Source: Pseudomonadota bacterium (GTDB lineage Bacteria; Pseudomonadota; Gammaproteobacteria; Pseudomonadales; Azotimanducaceae). From it: a stretch of DNA of 64,000 bases. Both the position numbers and the translations under genes were made by a program. Positions 8,263 to 17,784 of the stretch are shown in pieces. The stretch spans positions 1-64,000 of the forward strand of contig JAQBUI010000014.1 in the NCBI GenBank assembly GCA_027624035.1, read 5' to 3'. The notes beneath the pieces are model-generated. The model ran no database searches, was not told where the DNA came from, and saw nothing but the letters and a program-made list of their open reading frames with translations. The first letter of the stretch is position 1, and every line of letters starts with the position of its first letter.

Positions 8263-9069
8263 GTGACGTTTGGACAATTCAAGGTTCGCGTGCGCGACGC
8301 TCTACCTCAAAGCCAGCAGGTGCCACTCAAGTACTTCTTCAACCGCCTCGCAGGAGTGCTTGAGCCCGAGATGCCGCTGCTGAAGCACTTCGTCCAAGCC
8401 GGGGATCGGGTGATCGACGTCGGAGGAAACCGTGGAACTTATACATACTACTTGTGGCGCCTCGGAGCTCAGGTCGAGACTTTCGAACCGAATCCGGCGT
8501 GCGTCCCGCTTCTCATGGCGTGGGCGCGCGGCCGCGCGCGCGTCAACGTTTATCCGGTCGGCCTTTCGAAGAGGGAGGGAGAAGCGACACTGCACGTTCC
8601 GGTTGACGATCAAGGCGTAGCCCATGACGCTTCGGGGTCATTGGAAGGAACCAGGTCTCAGGGGGCGCGACACCATATGGTGGAGCTACGGACTCTCGAC
8701 AGCTTCGGGTTTGCCGGCGTGGAGTTCATCAAAATTGATGTGGAGGGCCATGAGCGAAACGTGCTTGAAGGGGGCTTTGAGACCATCCGCGCCTCCCACC
8801 CGACCTTGCTCATCGAGATTGAGCAGCGGCACCTCGATACACCCATTGATGACGTCTTCGATGTCGTTCAAAGTGAAGGGTATAGTGGCTACTTCTGGAG
8901 CGAGTGTGGTCTGCGGCCCCTTCAGGAGTTCTCGGTCGAACGGGACCAAGTCGAGGTCGAGCGCGAGCAATCCACCGGCCGCTACATCAACAACTTCCTC
9001 TTCGTTCACCGCACTCGGCGGGATGCCCCACGCTATCGAAAACTGCTACTCGGAACCACGAGCCTTTGA
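8263..9069 (+). CDS. FkbM-family methyltransferase
   Basis: A 268-residue SAM-dependent methyltransferase of the FkbM family; members O-methylate sugars or other natural-product hydroxyls. The Rossmann motif I is VIDVGGNRGTYT (about 50-61), followed by the acidic ETFEPNP (about 73-79). The FkbM hallmark EFIKIDVEGHERNVLEGG is near 160-177. The start is GTG at 8263 with AGGAG 7 bases upstream. The gene stands alone next to an IS66 remnant and has no glycosyltransferase neighbours, so it may be acquired. The acceptor is unknown. Confidence 0.88.
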   Translation: MTFGQFKVRVRDALPQSQQVPLKYFFNRLAGVLEPEMPLLKHFVQAGDRVIDVGGNRGTYTYYLWRLGAQVETFEPNPACVPLLMAWARGRARVNVYPVGLSKREGEATLHVPVDDQGVAHDASGSLEGTRSQGARHHMVELRTLDSFGFAGVEFIKIDVEGHERNVLEGGFETIRASHPTLLIEIEQRHLDTPIDDVFDVVQSEGYSGYFWSECGLRPLQEFSVERDQVEVEREQSTGRYINNFLFVHRTRRDAPRYRKLLLGTTSL

Positions 9070-9270
9070 AGACTCTCCATGCCTGTAGCGTCTCCTCGCC
9101 CCGACGCCGAAGCGCAACCCAACGGAGGTTGTCTTATCGCTGGCGCGCACCTGAACGCCGTTAGGGTCACCATCCAGCTCGCGAACCTATGGGGGGCAGC
9201 TTCCGGCCAACACGTGTCAGCGCGACTCTCGAAGCGAGTTTGAGTCAGAAATGATCATCGAGATTGTCTG

Positions 9271-11256
9271 TTACATCGATACGGCGTGATGACTGTCAGA
9301 TTGAGGTGACTTCCTCGACAGCATTCTGCCCAACAAATCAGTGGAGATTCGGCTGAGGCCGCCACCGTAGCAGGCGATCCAGAGTTCGCCGCGCCAGATG
9401 ACCAGGTCGGTAACATTAAGTGACGGCATGCCGTCTGTTGCGTCTAACTGAATCAGGTGATCATCCCTTATTACGGTAAGTCCCGTCCTGACAGTGCCTG
9501 CGGCGAGCATGGATGGTGAATAGGCCAGGCTGACGGCTGGCACGTCTGCAATTCGGACGGAACCACCGTCCGGTGAGACTCTGGTCAGACTCCGCCGGGT
9601 CCCCAGCAGCAGCGTCTCCCCGTCAGTCGATGCCAGTGCCTCAACGTTGGCGTCCGCCGTGTAAATCCAGTCTACGCCCTCGTCGGTCAGTCGTCCCAGA
9701 CGATTGTCCGCCCCGACATACCAGGAGCCAGCGTGGAAAGTGGCTGCCCGCGCTTCCCGTATGTCCGGGACGACCGATGTGAGGCGGCGTTCATTTTCAT
9801 GCCAGTGCCAGATGCCCTGGCCAAGGACCAGCAGATCGCCGTCGGCCTCCAGGAAACCGCGAATCCGGCCAACGGGGCTCGCCTCACGAGAGATCAGCTC
9901 CCGCCATTCGCCGCCGGATTCTCTAAAGATGTCGCCATACCAGCTGCCTACCCAGACATCTCCGTTGGCTGTGACGTAGACGCTGGCCAGGGCGTTCATC
10001 TTGTGACCGAATACCTGTTGGAAGCGCTGGTGGTTCAGGTGTTCTTGACGGCTACCATCCTCCCGGAATTCTGTGAGATCGTACTTGCCGACGACCCATA
10101 TCGAATCATCCGTGGCGTGGATGTCCATCACATCGGTGCCAATCTGTGAGTCGGGCCGTAGCTGCCAGAATGTGATGGCCCGGTCCGAGACGCTCTGCAG
10201 TGGCCCGGTGACACGCTCTGGTGCGAGCAATAATGCCATGAGTAACAGCGCCAGCGGTATGCCAAAGAACTTCGCCTCGAACGACAGACGGGTATCACTT
10301 CGCTGCATTCTTCGCACCTCAAACTGACCGTTGGATGTGGTTTTCGAATGAGGGGCATGGTAGATCGGCAGTGGAAACGTGGTCCGGAAATCGAGGCCGG
10401 GGACTTCTGCCTCGACCACCAGTTCCCAGTAGCGTATGGCGGGGTTGGCGATAAGGCCATTGGTCAACTCGGGGTCATTCGGGACGTCGAAGCGCAGGGT
10501 ATGGAAACGGCCGGGCGTCCCCTGCATCTGGAACCGCTCCTCGTAAAGTTCAAGGCATTCATGGCTGACGGTTCGTTGTCTTCCAGAACCCCGGCGGACG
10601 TATCGCTCCTCGACGAAACGAAGGGTCAGAGTCAGATCACGGAAGTGCTGGTTGTTAAAACCGACTTCTGCGGTGGTGCCAGTCAGCATGGGAAACTGGT
10701 CGAGCCAGAGCTTTGTGGTGCCGTATTTGGCGAACTGGAACAGCCGATAGCACCAGGTGCCGAGGGCAATCAGCCAGATCGCCGCGAACAACCCGGTCAC
10801 GCCCTGCACGACGGCGCCGCCTTCACCGGAAAGCCAGCCCCACCAGATAAAGGGCACCAGAAAAATGGCCATCAGACCACAACCCAGAGCGCCCTTTATG
10901 ATGCGACCCATGGCGGCATCGTAGACGCCACCGGCTGACCAGGGGTAGTCCCAGCGCCAGGGTTCATCGGGGTATTGGGCGCGGCGCCTTTCTGTCGAGT
11001 ACTGTCTGAACGCGCCGGCAATGCCCCGTGCCATTAACACGGCCCCGGCCAGCAGAAAGATTGCGCCGACGCTGCCCAGCACCCACAGCGGTGCATTGGC
11101 GTCATCGATGATGGTCAGGTCGATAAAGCCTGCCCAGCAGAAGAACCCGCCAACGGCGACAAATGGCAGGGAAAACAGGATCGTGCCCGCTCCGAAACTG
11201 GTGCGCTCGAGGCGGGTATCCGTCCTGGCTATGTTTCGCGGTGGATCAATCCTCAT
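9271..11256 (-). CDS. Membrane protein with DUF3592-like N-terminus and C-terminal propeller-like repeats
   Basis: A 661-residue protein. The first half has membrane helices at about 25-45, 55-75, 120-145 and 150-170. A soluble segment follows (about 190-320) that resembles DUF3592 domains (TTAEVGFNNQHF, RYWELVVEAEVPGLDF). A further helix lies near 335-352 (FGIPLALLLMALLLAPERVTG). The second half is a series of about 40-residue strands such as GDVWVGSWYGDIFRE, LLLGTRRSLTRVSPDG and GELWIACYGGGLSRI. That is the pattern of two-component-regulator or ligand-binding beta-propellers, with no kinase or GGDEF output attached. It is monocistronic. A sensor or scaffold role is possible but unproven. 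Confidence 0.7.
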   Translation of the reverse strand: MRIDPPRNIARTDTRLERTSFGAGTILFSLPFVAVGGFFCWAGFIDLTIIDDANAPLWVLGSVGAIFLLAGAVLMARGIAGAFRQYSTERRRAQYPDEPWRWDYPWSAGGVYDAAMGRIIKGALGCGLMAIFLVPFIWWGWLSGEGGAVVQGVTGLFAAIWLIALGTWCYRLFQFAKYGTTKLWLDQFPMLTGTTAEVGFNNQHFRDLTLTLRFVEERYVRRGSGRQRTVSHECLELYEERFQMQGTPGRFHTLRFDVPNDPELTNGLIANPAIRYWELVVEAEVPGLDFRTTFPLPIYHAPHSKTTSNGQFEVRRMQRSDTRLSFEAKFFGIPLALLLMALLLAPERVTGPLQSVSDRAITFWQLRPDSQIGTDVMDIHATDDSIWVVGKYDLTEFREDGSRQEHLNHQRFQQVFGHKMNALASVYVTANGDVWVGSWYGDIFRESGGEWRELISREASPVGRIRGFLEADGDLLVLGQGIWHWHENERRLTSVVPDIREARAATFHAGSWYVGADNRLGRLTDEGVDWIYTADANVEALASTDGETLLLGTRRSLTRVSPDGGSVRIADVPAVSLAYSPSMLAAGTVRTGLTVIRDDHLIQLDATDGMPSLNVTDLVIWRGELWIACYGGGLSRISTDLLGRMLSRKSPQSDSHHAVSM

Positions 11257-11265
11257 CCTGAATCA

Positions 11266-11283
11266 GGGTCAGTGTCGAATTAT
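11266..11283 (+). repeat. Variant copy of the GGGTCAGAGTCGAATT motif
   Basis: GGGTCAGTGTCGAATTAT differs by one base from the motif at 17795 and 63673. It sits 9 bases outside the start codon of the minus-strand gene beginning at 11256. The rest of 11257-11398 holds nothing recognisable. Confidence 0.5.
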
Positions 11284-11398
11284 GATCAGTCGTTTGCTGT
11301 AGCTGCCTGGGCAAGCCGATGCGGTGGGCTGCACGACGGGTGAGAAATCCGTGTCAGGTGCAACCGACTGGCCCCTAGAAGTATCTTGCGACCGTTCA

Positions 11399-12097
11399 TC
11401 AATCATCCTCTTGCTTTGAGAATGCGCCAGTCTTCAGGAACGACAACGTCTGCTGGATCACCAGTCTGGAATTCATGATGAGTGGGTGGGAGTGGGGAAC
11501 GGTAATGAAGTCTGTCATGCCCTCGACGCGGGTGTTGGCCGTGGAGACCTTGCCGTCATTGGGTGAGGGCAGCCACTGAGACAGGATGAGGTTGATGGAA
11601 CTCGTCCCCGCAATCACGCCGACTTCATAATCGACCGCGCCAAGGGCCAGCGGCAGGCTGTCCTTGCCGGTGCCGAGTTGCCGGCCCGCGGGGCCGTTGA
11701 TGAAGCCAAAACCCGGCACATTTCTCAGGCGGTCAACGACCTCGCTGCCCTGATTGGGCGGGGCCAGCATCACCACCCGGCCGAGTTGCTCAATCTGCTG
11801 GCGTTCCAGGTAGTAGCGGACCAGAATCCCGCCCAGTGAATGGGTGACGAAGTGGATGGTGGCCCCATCGCCACAGGCCTGAACGCCTTTTTCGACCGCC
11901 AGCGGCGCCAGTGTTTCGATGGGATGCTGTCGGGAAGGGTAATCAATGTTCACCACCCGATAGCCGGCCGATTCAAGCGCGCTGGCCATCGTGTTCATGG
12001 AAGCAGAGGTCCTCACCATACCGTGCAGCAGGACGACGCAGTCTGAATTGGTGGTGCCGCTTTGCATACCCAGTAGCAGAATGAGCAAGAGATTCAC
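11399..12097 (-). CDS. Secreted or periplasmic lipase-like alpha/beta hydrolase
   Basis: A roughly 232-residue serine hydrolase of the EstA/LCAT-like lipase group. It contains VVLLHGMVRTSASM (oxyanion HG), the nucleophile elbow THSLGG, and a probable catalytic His in TVPHSHPLI. The open frame runs much further upstream (to 13069), but that part is antisense to the dehydrogenase at 12194. I therefore place the start at GTG 12097, or the in-frame GTG 12106, which gives a short signal peptide (VNLLLILLLGMQSG). No strong ribosome site is visible. The divergent gap to the dehydrogenase is under 100 bases, so promoters may be shared. Confidence 0.8.
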   Translation of the reverse strand: MNLLLILLLGMQSGTTNSDCVVLLHGMVRTSASMNTMASALESAGYRVVNIDYPSRQHPIETLAPLAVEKGVQACGDGATIHFVTHSLGGILVRYYLERQQIEQLGRVVMLAPPNQGSEVVDRLRNVPGFGFINGPAGRQLGTGKDSLPLALGAVDYEVGVIAGTSSINLILSQWLPSPNDGKVSTANTRVEGMTDFITVPHSHPLIMNSRLVIQQTLSFLKTGAFSKQEDD

Positions 12098-12193
12098 GGC
12101 ACACACTATAGCGCCGAAGTAACGGGTTTGTACTGTGTGCTGCCTTCGGCTAATCTGCGCCCTCGATTTTAACCAGCATTTCAGGAGACGCAG

Positions 12194-13198
12194 ATGACCA
12201 GGGTTCTTTGGCCGCAAACCCGTTGGCAGGATGACTACAAGCCGGAACGTGATGGATTGGGCGAGGGGCTTACCCCGGAATTCGTCGAGCGATACGATGC
12301 CGTCACCGAAGAACAATGGCGCAATTGTGATGCCATCGTGGGAGCGCCGCCACCGGCCAAGTACATGGAACTGCTGGACAAGTGCCGCATCTTCGTGAAG
12401 CCCGCCGTCGGCTTCGATGAAATCGACCTGAAGGCCTGGGGTGATCTGGGGATTCCGGTCTGCAACACACCGGATTACGGCACCCGTGAAGTGGCTGACC
12501 ATGCGATGGCACTGATGCTGACGCTGACCAAGAGCATTGCGTTTCATGATGAGCAATTGCGCGCAGAACCCCGCAAGAACTGGCGCCCGGCGCTGAACCC
12601 CTTTGGACAGCGGATGGCGGACTGTACTTTCGGGGTGGTCGGTCTGGGCCGAATTGGCGGGGCCGCGGCGCTGCGGGCCAAGGCGTTCGATATGGACGTG
12701 GTCTTTTATGATCCGTACAAGCCCAACGGCTACGATCTTTCTCTGGGTATTCGTCGGGCAGACAGCCTTGAAGACCTGTTTGCCCAGAGTGACATTGTGA
12801 CCGTGCATACGCCGCTCAACGATGAAACCCGCAACCTGATCAATGCGGACGTTTTGAAGGCCGCAAAAAAGGGTCTGATCCTGATCAACACCGCCCGCGG
12901 ACCCGTGGTCGACATTGATGCGCTGTATGACGCACTGAAGGACAACACCGTCCTCGCGACCGGTCTTGACGTACTGCCCGACGAACCGGCGAATCTGGAG
13001 AAACCGCTGATCAAGGCCTGGCATGAAGGCGAGGACTGGCTTCGGCACCGGGTCATCATCACACCGCACTCGGCGTTCTTCACACCCCAGAGCATGCGCG
13101 ATATTCGTGGTTTTTCCGCAAGAACGGCGGCCCGCTACCTGCGGGATGGCCGTCTGGAGAACTGCGTCAACGAGCAGTTTCTAAAGCACCGCCGTTAG
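12194..13198 (+). CDS. D-isomer-specific 2-hydroxyacid dehydrogenase
   Basis: A 334-residue NAD-dependent dehydrogenase that interconverts D-2-hydroxyacids and 2-ketoacids. The nucleotide-binding GLGRIG is at residues 150-155. The catalytic set is Arg235 (NTARGPVVD), Glu264 (DVLPDEP) and His292 (TPHSAF). An N-terminal substrate-binding half precedes it (KPAVGFDEIDL). Length fits the family. GGAG lies 6 bases before the ATG. The protein is closest in pattern to the glyoxylate/phosphoglycerate/CtBP group, but the substrate cannot be named. It ends 18 bases before the convergent gene at 15127-13217. Confidence 0.9.
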   Translation: MTRVLWPQTRWQDDYKPERDGLGEGLTPEFVERYDAVTEEQWRNCDAIVGAPPPAKYMELLDKCRIFVKPAVGFDEIDLKAWGDLGIPVCNTPDYGTREVADHAMALMLTLTKSIAFHDEQLRAEPRKNWRPALNPFGQRMADCTFGVVGLGRIGGAAALRAKAFDMDVVFYDPYKPNGYDLSLGIRRADSLEDLFAQSDIVTVHTPLNDETRNLINADVLKAAKKGLILINTARGPVVDIDALYDALKDNTVLATGLDVLPDEPANLEKPLIKAWHEGEDWLRHRVIITPHSAFFTPQSMRDIRGFSARTAARYLRDGRLENCVNEQFLKHRR

Positions 13199-13216
13199 GC
13201 AATTGCGAGACGCAGG

Positions 13217-15127
13217 TCACTGCGTTGCTGCACGATACCGGGACCGGGCGACATTGATCAGCCAGTCCCGGTCCCCTTCCAACACATAGCCGGCATCAAC
13301 CAGCGATGTGACGGCGTCCGCCGCTGCGCGGGCGTAGGCATCTTCCGTTGGATAAGCGGCCATGATGTCGGCCCTGTCAAAGAACACGGTCATGCCGGCG
13401 AACGTGGCCAACTCGCCTGATGCACCAATTGCTTCAGAGCGAGGATTCCAGCCGGTATGCAGCCCGATCGGTACGGCGATGTCGGGCATACGAATGCCCG
13501 CCGTCTCGTTGAGCCTGGCATCGACCGCAGAAACGAAGGCCGGGTAAGGCTCATATTCTTCGACCGGCTGCGCGCTGATGCCCTCGGATTCCCGCGCACC
13601 AAAGGACATGCGGTGCAGACCAATCAGTCTCTCCGGGTCCGGTAGCGGCAGGTCTGTCTGTTCCCCGAAGCGATCAAGCACTACTTCCCGTGGTACGGCA
13701 GTCCCATCATCGATTCTCGGATGTGCCGATGGTGGCGGTTCGGCCCCGCTGACGACCCAGGCATCCAGTGCCATAAAGAGTGCACGGAAGACCGGCGCAG
13801 CGTTCACCACATTCAGTGGCACGGCCGTGTGCAGTCCGGTTGGCAATTTGCTGACCTGCTTGCCGCCCGCCAGAATGCCCCCGATATGGTGGGTGCCGGC
13901 GATATGGTAGACCCGGGTATTGGGGTGTTCCGGCAGGTCATGGCCGTCCTGGATATGGATCAGCGAGGCATCCCCCCGCCAGTATTCCCAGGACGTATTG
14001 GAGAACATGATCTTTGGCGTCGCGTCGCTGTCGAGGTGGCTGAGCAAGCCGTCCGTCCGGCCCGTCAGGGGATCTTCCAGATGGCCTGCCGCAAACGGAA
14101 AGCGTTGACCGAGACCCGGAATATTGGCAACGGTCGGCATCGCGAACCGATGATTGAAGTCGCCTCGCTGGCCGCCTGCGATGTGTATCAGCATGCCGTC
14201 GTAGACGACGCGCTCATCTTCATCCCGATTCAGGCCCTCGTAGAGAAATTGGCGAAGTACGCGCCCCGTCTGGGAAACACCAAACACGAAGGCATGTTCA
14301 AAGCCGCTGGCGAGCGGGCTGCCCGGGTCGCCGAAACGCAGACATGCGGCCGCATCACGTATCGCCAGCAGGCCGCAGCCGACCACGGGCGCCCCTCTGG
14401 TTCGGTAAACCAGCTCGTAGGTTGTCCCCTTCGTGAAGCCGTTCTCAAGCAGGATATGACTGGTGCTGGCTTGCTCCCCGTCGGGCCCGGACCTCGCGAA
14501 GCGCCATTGATTGCGGTCAATCTGCTGTCGCCCGGCACCACTACGCTGGTACAGTCGATGGCCATCCGAGTCCGGGTGGATCACGGGATAGGAAGGCGCC
14601 GTCTGCCCGAGCTGGATCAGAGCCATGTCCGGGCAGTCGTGATCCGGCTGCAGGCGCATCAGCACATCGCCTTCGATCGGTTTGCCGTCTTCGAGCGCCA
14701 TCGGGGCATCAAGGCCAAGTCCGCCTTCGGCCTGGGCGTCCCACTGCCAGCCGATCGACAGAAAACTGAAGCCACGATGACACAGGAAGCCATCGCCTGG
14801 CTTGTCGCGGTCCTCGGGCGTGGTCACCACGACCTGATGAAAATGACCGCCGACAAGCTTGTTGCCGCGATTCGGAACGTCAACGATGAGCCGGCCGTTA
14901 CCCCGGGACAGGTCCTTTGGTGCGACCAGTGAGAAGTCTGCCCTGAATTCCACCCGACCCTGGGCATTTGCCGGCGCAAGCCTCAGATCGACGATGTTTC
15001 GGTTGGCCGGGTGATCCGGGTCCACGGAAAAGACCACGGTCCCGTCGATCTGCTCGTACTCGCCGACCTCACCATAGGCGGCGTCGCCGAAGTCGCGCCG
15101 GGATCTCGTCTGGAACTCGACTTTCAT
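13217..15127 (-). CDS. Alpha/beta hydrolase domain protein (Abhydrolase_10 type)
   Basis: A 636-residue cytoplasmic protein of the large alpha/beta hydrolase-domain family found in environmental proteobacteria. It opens with a beta-rich domain (GEYEQIDGTVVFSVDPDHPANRNIVDL), followed by the hydrolase core. The nucleophile elbow is GVSQTGR, near residue 290, followed by QFLYEGLNRDEDER and the conserved HIAGG. His-rich blocks GTHHIGG and the C-terminal helical part are present. The family is poorly characterised, so no substrate is proposed. It convergently faces the 2-hydroxyacid dehydrogenase and is followed by fabI in the same direction with about 65 bases between. Confidence 0.75.
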   Translation of the reverse strand: MKVEFQTRSRRDFGDAAYGEVGEYEQIDGTVVFSVDPDHPANRNIVDLRLAPANAQGRVEFRADFSLVAPKDLSRGNGRLIVDVPNRGNKLVGGHFHQVVVTTPEDRDKPGDGFLCHRGFSFLSIGWQWDAQAEGGLGLDAPMALEDGKPIEGDVLMRLQPDHDCPDMALIQLGQTAPSYPVIHPDSDGHRLYQRSGAGRQQIDRNQWRFARSGPDGEQASTSHILLENGFTKGTTYELVYRTRGAPVVGCGLLAIRDAAACLRFGDPGSPLASGFEHAFVFGVSQTGRVLRQFLYEGLNRDEDERVVYDGMLIHIAGGQRGDFNHRFAMPTVANIPGLGQRFPFAAGHLEDPLTGRTDGLLSHLDSDATPKIMFSNTSWEYWRGDASLIHIQDGHDLPEHPNTRVYHIAGTHHIGGILAGGKQVSKLPTGLHTAVPLNVVNAAPVFRALFMALDAWVVSGAEPPPSAHPRIDDGTAVPREVVLDRFGEQTDLPLPDPERLIGLHRMSFGARESEGISAQPVEEYEPYPAFVSAVDARLNETAGIRMPDIAVPIGLHTGWNPRSEAIGASGELATFAGMTVFFDRADIMAAYPTEDAYARAAADAVTSLVDAGYVLEGDRDWLINVARSRYRAATQ

Positions 15128-15192
15128 GATTGCTTCCTGTCACTGCGAGATCAGACCATACACCAGGTATTCGGACGGGAATAGCGGCCCGC

Positions 15193-15963
15193 CTACCCCA
15201 TCACGTGATAGCCGCCGTCGATATAGTGGATGCCGCCAGTCATGCCCTGTGAATGGGGTCCGGCCAGAAACGCCATCAGATTGCCGACCTCCCTTGGTGT
15301 CACAAGACGTTTGAGCGGTGCACGTTCAGAGGTCGTGCGCAACAGATTGTCGAAGTCCTGGATACCGGACGCGGCACGGGTTGGAATGGCGCCGGCGGAA
15401 ATTGCATGAACCCGAACGTCGGGTCCCATTTCTTCCGCCAGATAACGGACGCAGGATTCCAGCGCGGCCTTCATGGGCCCCATGAAGTGGTAGTTTCCCA
15501 TGACTCTTTCCGACCCGAGGTAGGTCATCGTGATCAGTGAACCACCGGCCTTCCTCAGCAGCGGCTCGCCCAGCCTGGCAACCGAAAGCAGAGAATGACA
15601 CGACACCTGCATCGCGAAGTTGAAATCGGCCAGGGTAACGTCCAGCAGCCGTGACGTGGTCATGGCCTTGGTGGCGGAAGCCATGGCGTGCATAACGAAA
15701 TCCAGTTCCCCCCATTCGGCTTCCAGGGTGGCAAAGACATGCTCAAGTTCTCCTTCACGGGTCACATCGAAGGGCAGCAACAGCCGGTCGGGAACGCCCA
15801 GGGACTCAGCGAGTGGCTGAACATGGTCCCTGGCCTTGTCGTTGAGGTAAGTCAGTGCCAGTTCGGCACCTTGTTCATGGCAGGCCTGGGCACAGCCCCA
15901 GGCAATGCTCTTGTCATTGGCGACGCCAATGATGAGTCCCCGTTTCCCTTGCAGTGGCTCCAT
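15193..15963 (-). CDS. fabI: Enoyl-[acyl-carrier-protein] reductase FabI
   Basis: FabI reduces trans-2-enoyl-ACP with NAD(P)H in the last step of each fatty-acid elongation cycle. From the ATG at 15963 the protein has 256 residues. The glycine-rich cofactor motif GVANDKSIAWG is at 13-23. The catalytic Tyr148 (TYLG), Tyr158 and Lys165 (NYHFMGPMK) match E. coli Tyr146/Tyr156/Lys163 in spacing. The longer open frame to 16062 adds 33 residues without family similarity, and an A/G-rich GAAGAA site precedes 15963. Next to it, head to head, is the D-aminoacylase-type gene at 16105. The call is firm. Confidence 0.92.
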   Translation of the reverse strand: MEPLQGKRGLIIGVANDKSIAWGCAQACHEQGAELALTYLNDKARDHVQPLAESLGVPDRLLLPFDVTREGELEHVFATLEAEWGELDFVMHAMASATKAMTTSRLLDVTLADFNFAMQVSCHSLLSVARLGEPLLRKAGGSLITMTYLGSERVMGNYHFMGPMKAALESCVRYLAEEMGPDVRVHAISAGAIPTRAASGIQDFDNLLRTTSERAPLKRLVTPREVGNLMAFLAGPHSQGMTGGIHYIDGGYHVMG

Positions 15964-16104
15964 TGTTCTTCTTTTTTCGTTCCAGGTGCGCGTAGGGTAT
16001 GCGAGCTTGCCTGCATTGGGAAGCCCGCTGGCCGAATTGACTTTGGGTACTGAGGTCAGCACACTCGGGGCTCAAGTAAGCCAAGCCCCTGGGGGAAAAA
16101 GAAC

Positions 16105-17784
16105 ATGTCATATGATCTAGTGATCAGGAACGGTTTGATTGTCGATGGCCTCGGCAAGGCGCCATTCGAGGGCGACGTCGCTGTCAACGGCGATACGATC
16201 GCTGCCATCGGCAAGGTCGATGGCGAGGGAACCAGGGAGATTGATGCCGCCGGTAACGCTGTGACCCCTGGCTTTGTTGACCTGCACACCCACCTGGATG
16301 CCCAGATCGGATGGGACCCCCAGTTGACGCCCATCTCGTGGCATGGGGTGACAACGGCGCTGATGGGCAATTGCGGTGTGACGTTTGCGCCGGTCCGGCC
16401 TGAAGGAAAGGAATTTCTGGCAGAGATGATGGAGTCAGTGGAGGACATTCCCAGGCACGCCATTCTTACGGGTCTGCCATGGGACTGGAACTCCTACGGA
16501 GAATACCTGGACGCCATCCAGAAGCTGTCGCCGGCAATCAACGTCTCTGGTCTGGTCGGCCACTGCGCCTCGCGCTTTTATGTGATGGGTGAGCGCGCTG
16601 TGGATGAGAATCCCACCGATGATGAGATCAAACAGATTGCCGAGTTGATTGGCCAGTCGGTCAAACAAGGTGCGGTGGGTTTTTCCACCAATCGTCTTCC
16701 AGGGCACAGGCTCCCGGATGGTCGATCGATCCCGGGTACCTTTGCGACCGAAGCCGAGCTGGTGGCAATCTCCAAAGCAGTCGGCGAGAACGGCGGTTTT
16801 CTGCAAAGCGTCCTCAACTATTCGAAGCTGCCGGAAGAAATGGCGATGCTGAAGAAGCAGCTGACCGCGGCCGGAACGCGGGTGTTGTTCAGCGCACCGT
16901 GGAACGCGGGCGCCACAGAGGGCAGCAATGCCTACCAGGCGGACATTGACGACATGCAGGCTGGCGGCATGGACATTACCGGTTTGACGCTGCCCCGAAG
17001 TGGCGGCTTCATCTCCGGCATCAAGACCGACATCCTGTACGGTGTCGGTTTCAATTCTCCCTCGTGGAAGGCGCTTCGGGATCTGGACTTTGACGGACGG
17101 CTGGCAGCCCTGAAGGATGATGAGTTCCGGGGCCGCCTGATTGACGAAGCCAAAGAGAATCAGACCACCGACCGGCTGGCACAGTCGCTGTACTGGCTTG
17201 GTGAAGAGGATCGTCCCAGCTATATGAAGGGCCGGGAAGAAAGCCTGTCCAGCCTGGCCAGTGCGGCAGGTGAGCATCCTTCTGAAACCTGGATTCGACT
17301 GATGCTCAAGACCAACGGTCAGGGCCTGTTCCACATGCGGTTTTTCAACCTGGACCTGGAAGCGATTCCAGGCTTCCTGAAGAACGACTGGGTACTGCCC
17401 GGCCTCGGTGATGCCGGTGCCCACGTCAGCCAGATCATGGATACCGGCTGGCCGAGTTTCCTGCTTTCCTACTGGGTACGGGACCGTGGCGTCATCAGCC
17501 TCGAAACCGCCATACAGATGCTGACGAGTCGGCAGATGCGGGTACTCGGGTTCAAGGACCGTGGTTCGCTTGAAGTCGGCAAGAAGGCCGACATCAACGT
17601 GATCGACGTGGACAAGGTAGCCGAACGGCAGCCGGAACTGGTCCATGACTTCCCGGGCGGCGCCCCCAGGCTGATCCAGAAAGGCCGCGGCTATCAGAAC
17701 ACCCTGGTCAATGGCCAGGTGATTCTGGAGAACGACCAGCTCACAGGATCAAGAGCCGGAACCGTCCTGCGCAACCAAAATTAG
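16105..17784 (+). CDS. N-acyl-D-amino-acid deacylase family amidohydrolase
   Basis: A 559-residue metal-dependent amidohydrolase of the D-aminoacylase group. The N-terminal composite beta domain (VIRNGLIVDGLGKAPFEGDV) leads to the metal-binding HTHLDAQ (about 60-66). Further markers are GNCGVTFAP, GHCASRFYVMG and the late GLGDAGAHVSQIMD, which includes the conserved acidic residue and His. The C-terminus carries the usual GSLEVGKKADINVID. The start ATG follows a GGGGGAAAA stretch. Its stop codon TAG merges with the first G of the repeat motif at 17784. The enzyme may act on N-acyl-D-amino acids or cyclic amides; specificity is not visible. Confidence 0.85.
   Translation: MSYDLVIRNGLIVDGLGKAPFEGDVAVNGDTIAAIGKVDGEGTREIDAAGNAVTPGFVDLHTHLDAQIGWDPQLTPISWHGVTTALMGNCGVTFAPVRPEGKEFLAEMMESVEDIPRHAILTGLPWDWNSYGEYLDAIQKLSPAINVSGLVGHCASRFYVMGERAVDENPTDDEIKQIAELIGQSVKQGAVGFSTNRLPGHRLPDGRSIPGTFATEAELVAISKAVGENGGFLQSVLNYSKLPEEMAMLKKQLTAAGTRVLFSAPWNAGATEGSNAYQADIDDMQAGGMDITGLTLPRSGGFISGIKTDILYGVGFNSPSWKALRDLDFDGRLAALKDDEFRGRLIDEAKENQTTDRLAQSLYWLGEEDRPSYMKGREESLSSLASAAGEHPSETWIRLMLKTNGQGLFHMRFFNLDLEAIPGFLKNDWVLPGLGDAGAHVSQIMDTGWPSFLLSYWVRDRGVISLETAIQMLTSRQMRVLGFKDRGSLEVGKKADINVIDVDKVAERQPELVHDFPGGAPRLIQKGRGYQNTLVNGQVILENDQLTGSRAGTVLRNQN

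Noticed and set aside
12098-13069. Upstream extension of the lipase-like ORF (to 556 residues)
   Set aside because: It is antisense to the well-supported 2-hydroxyacid dehydrogenase. Family similarity begins only near 12097.
13721-14932. 403-residue plus-strand ORF, and a similar one on the minus strand at 16435-17646
   Set aside because: Both are shadows of the Abhydrolase_10 and D-aminoacylase-type genes. Neither has a domain or ribosome site.
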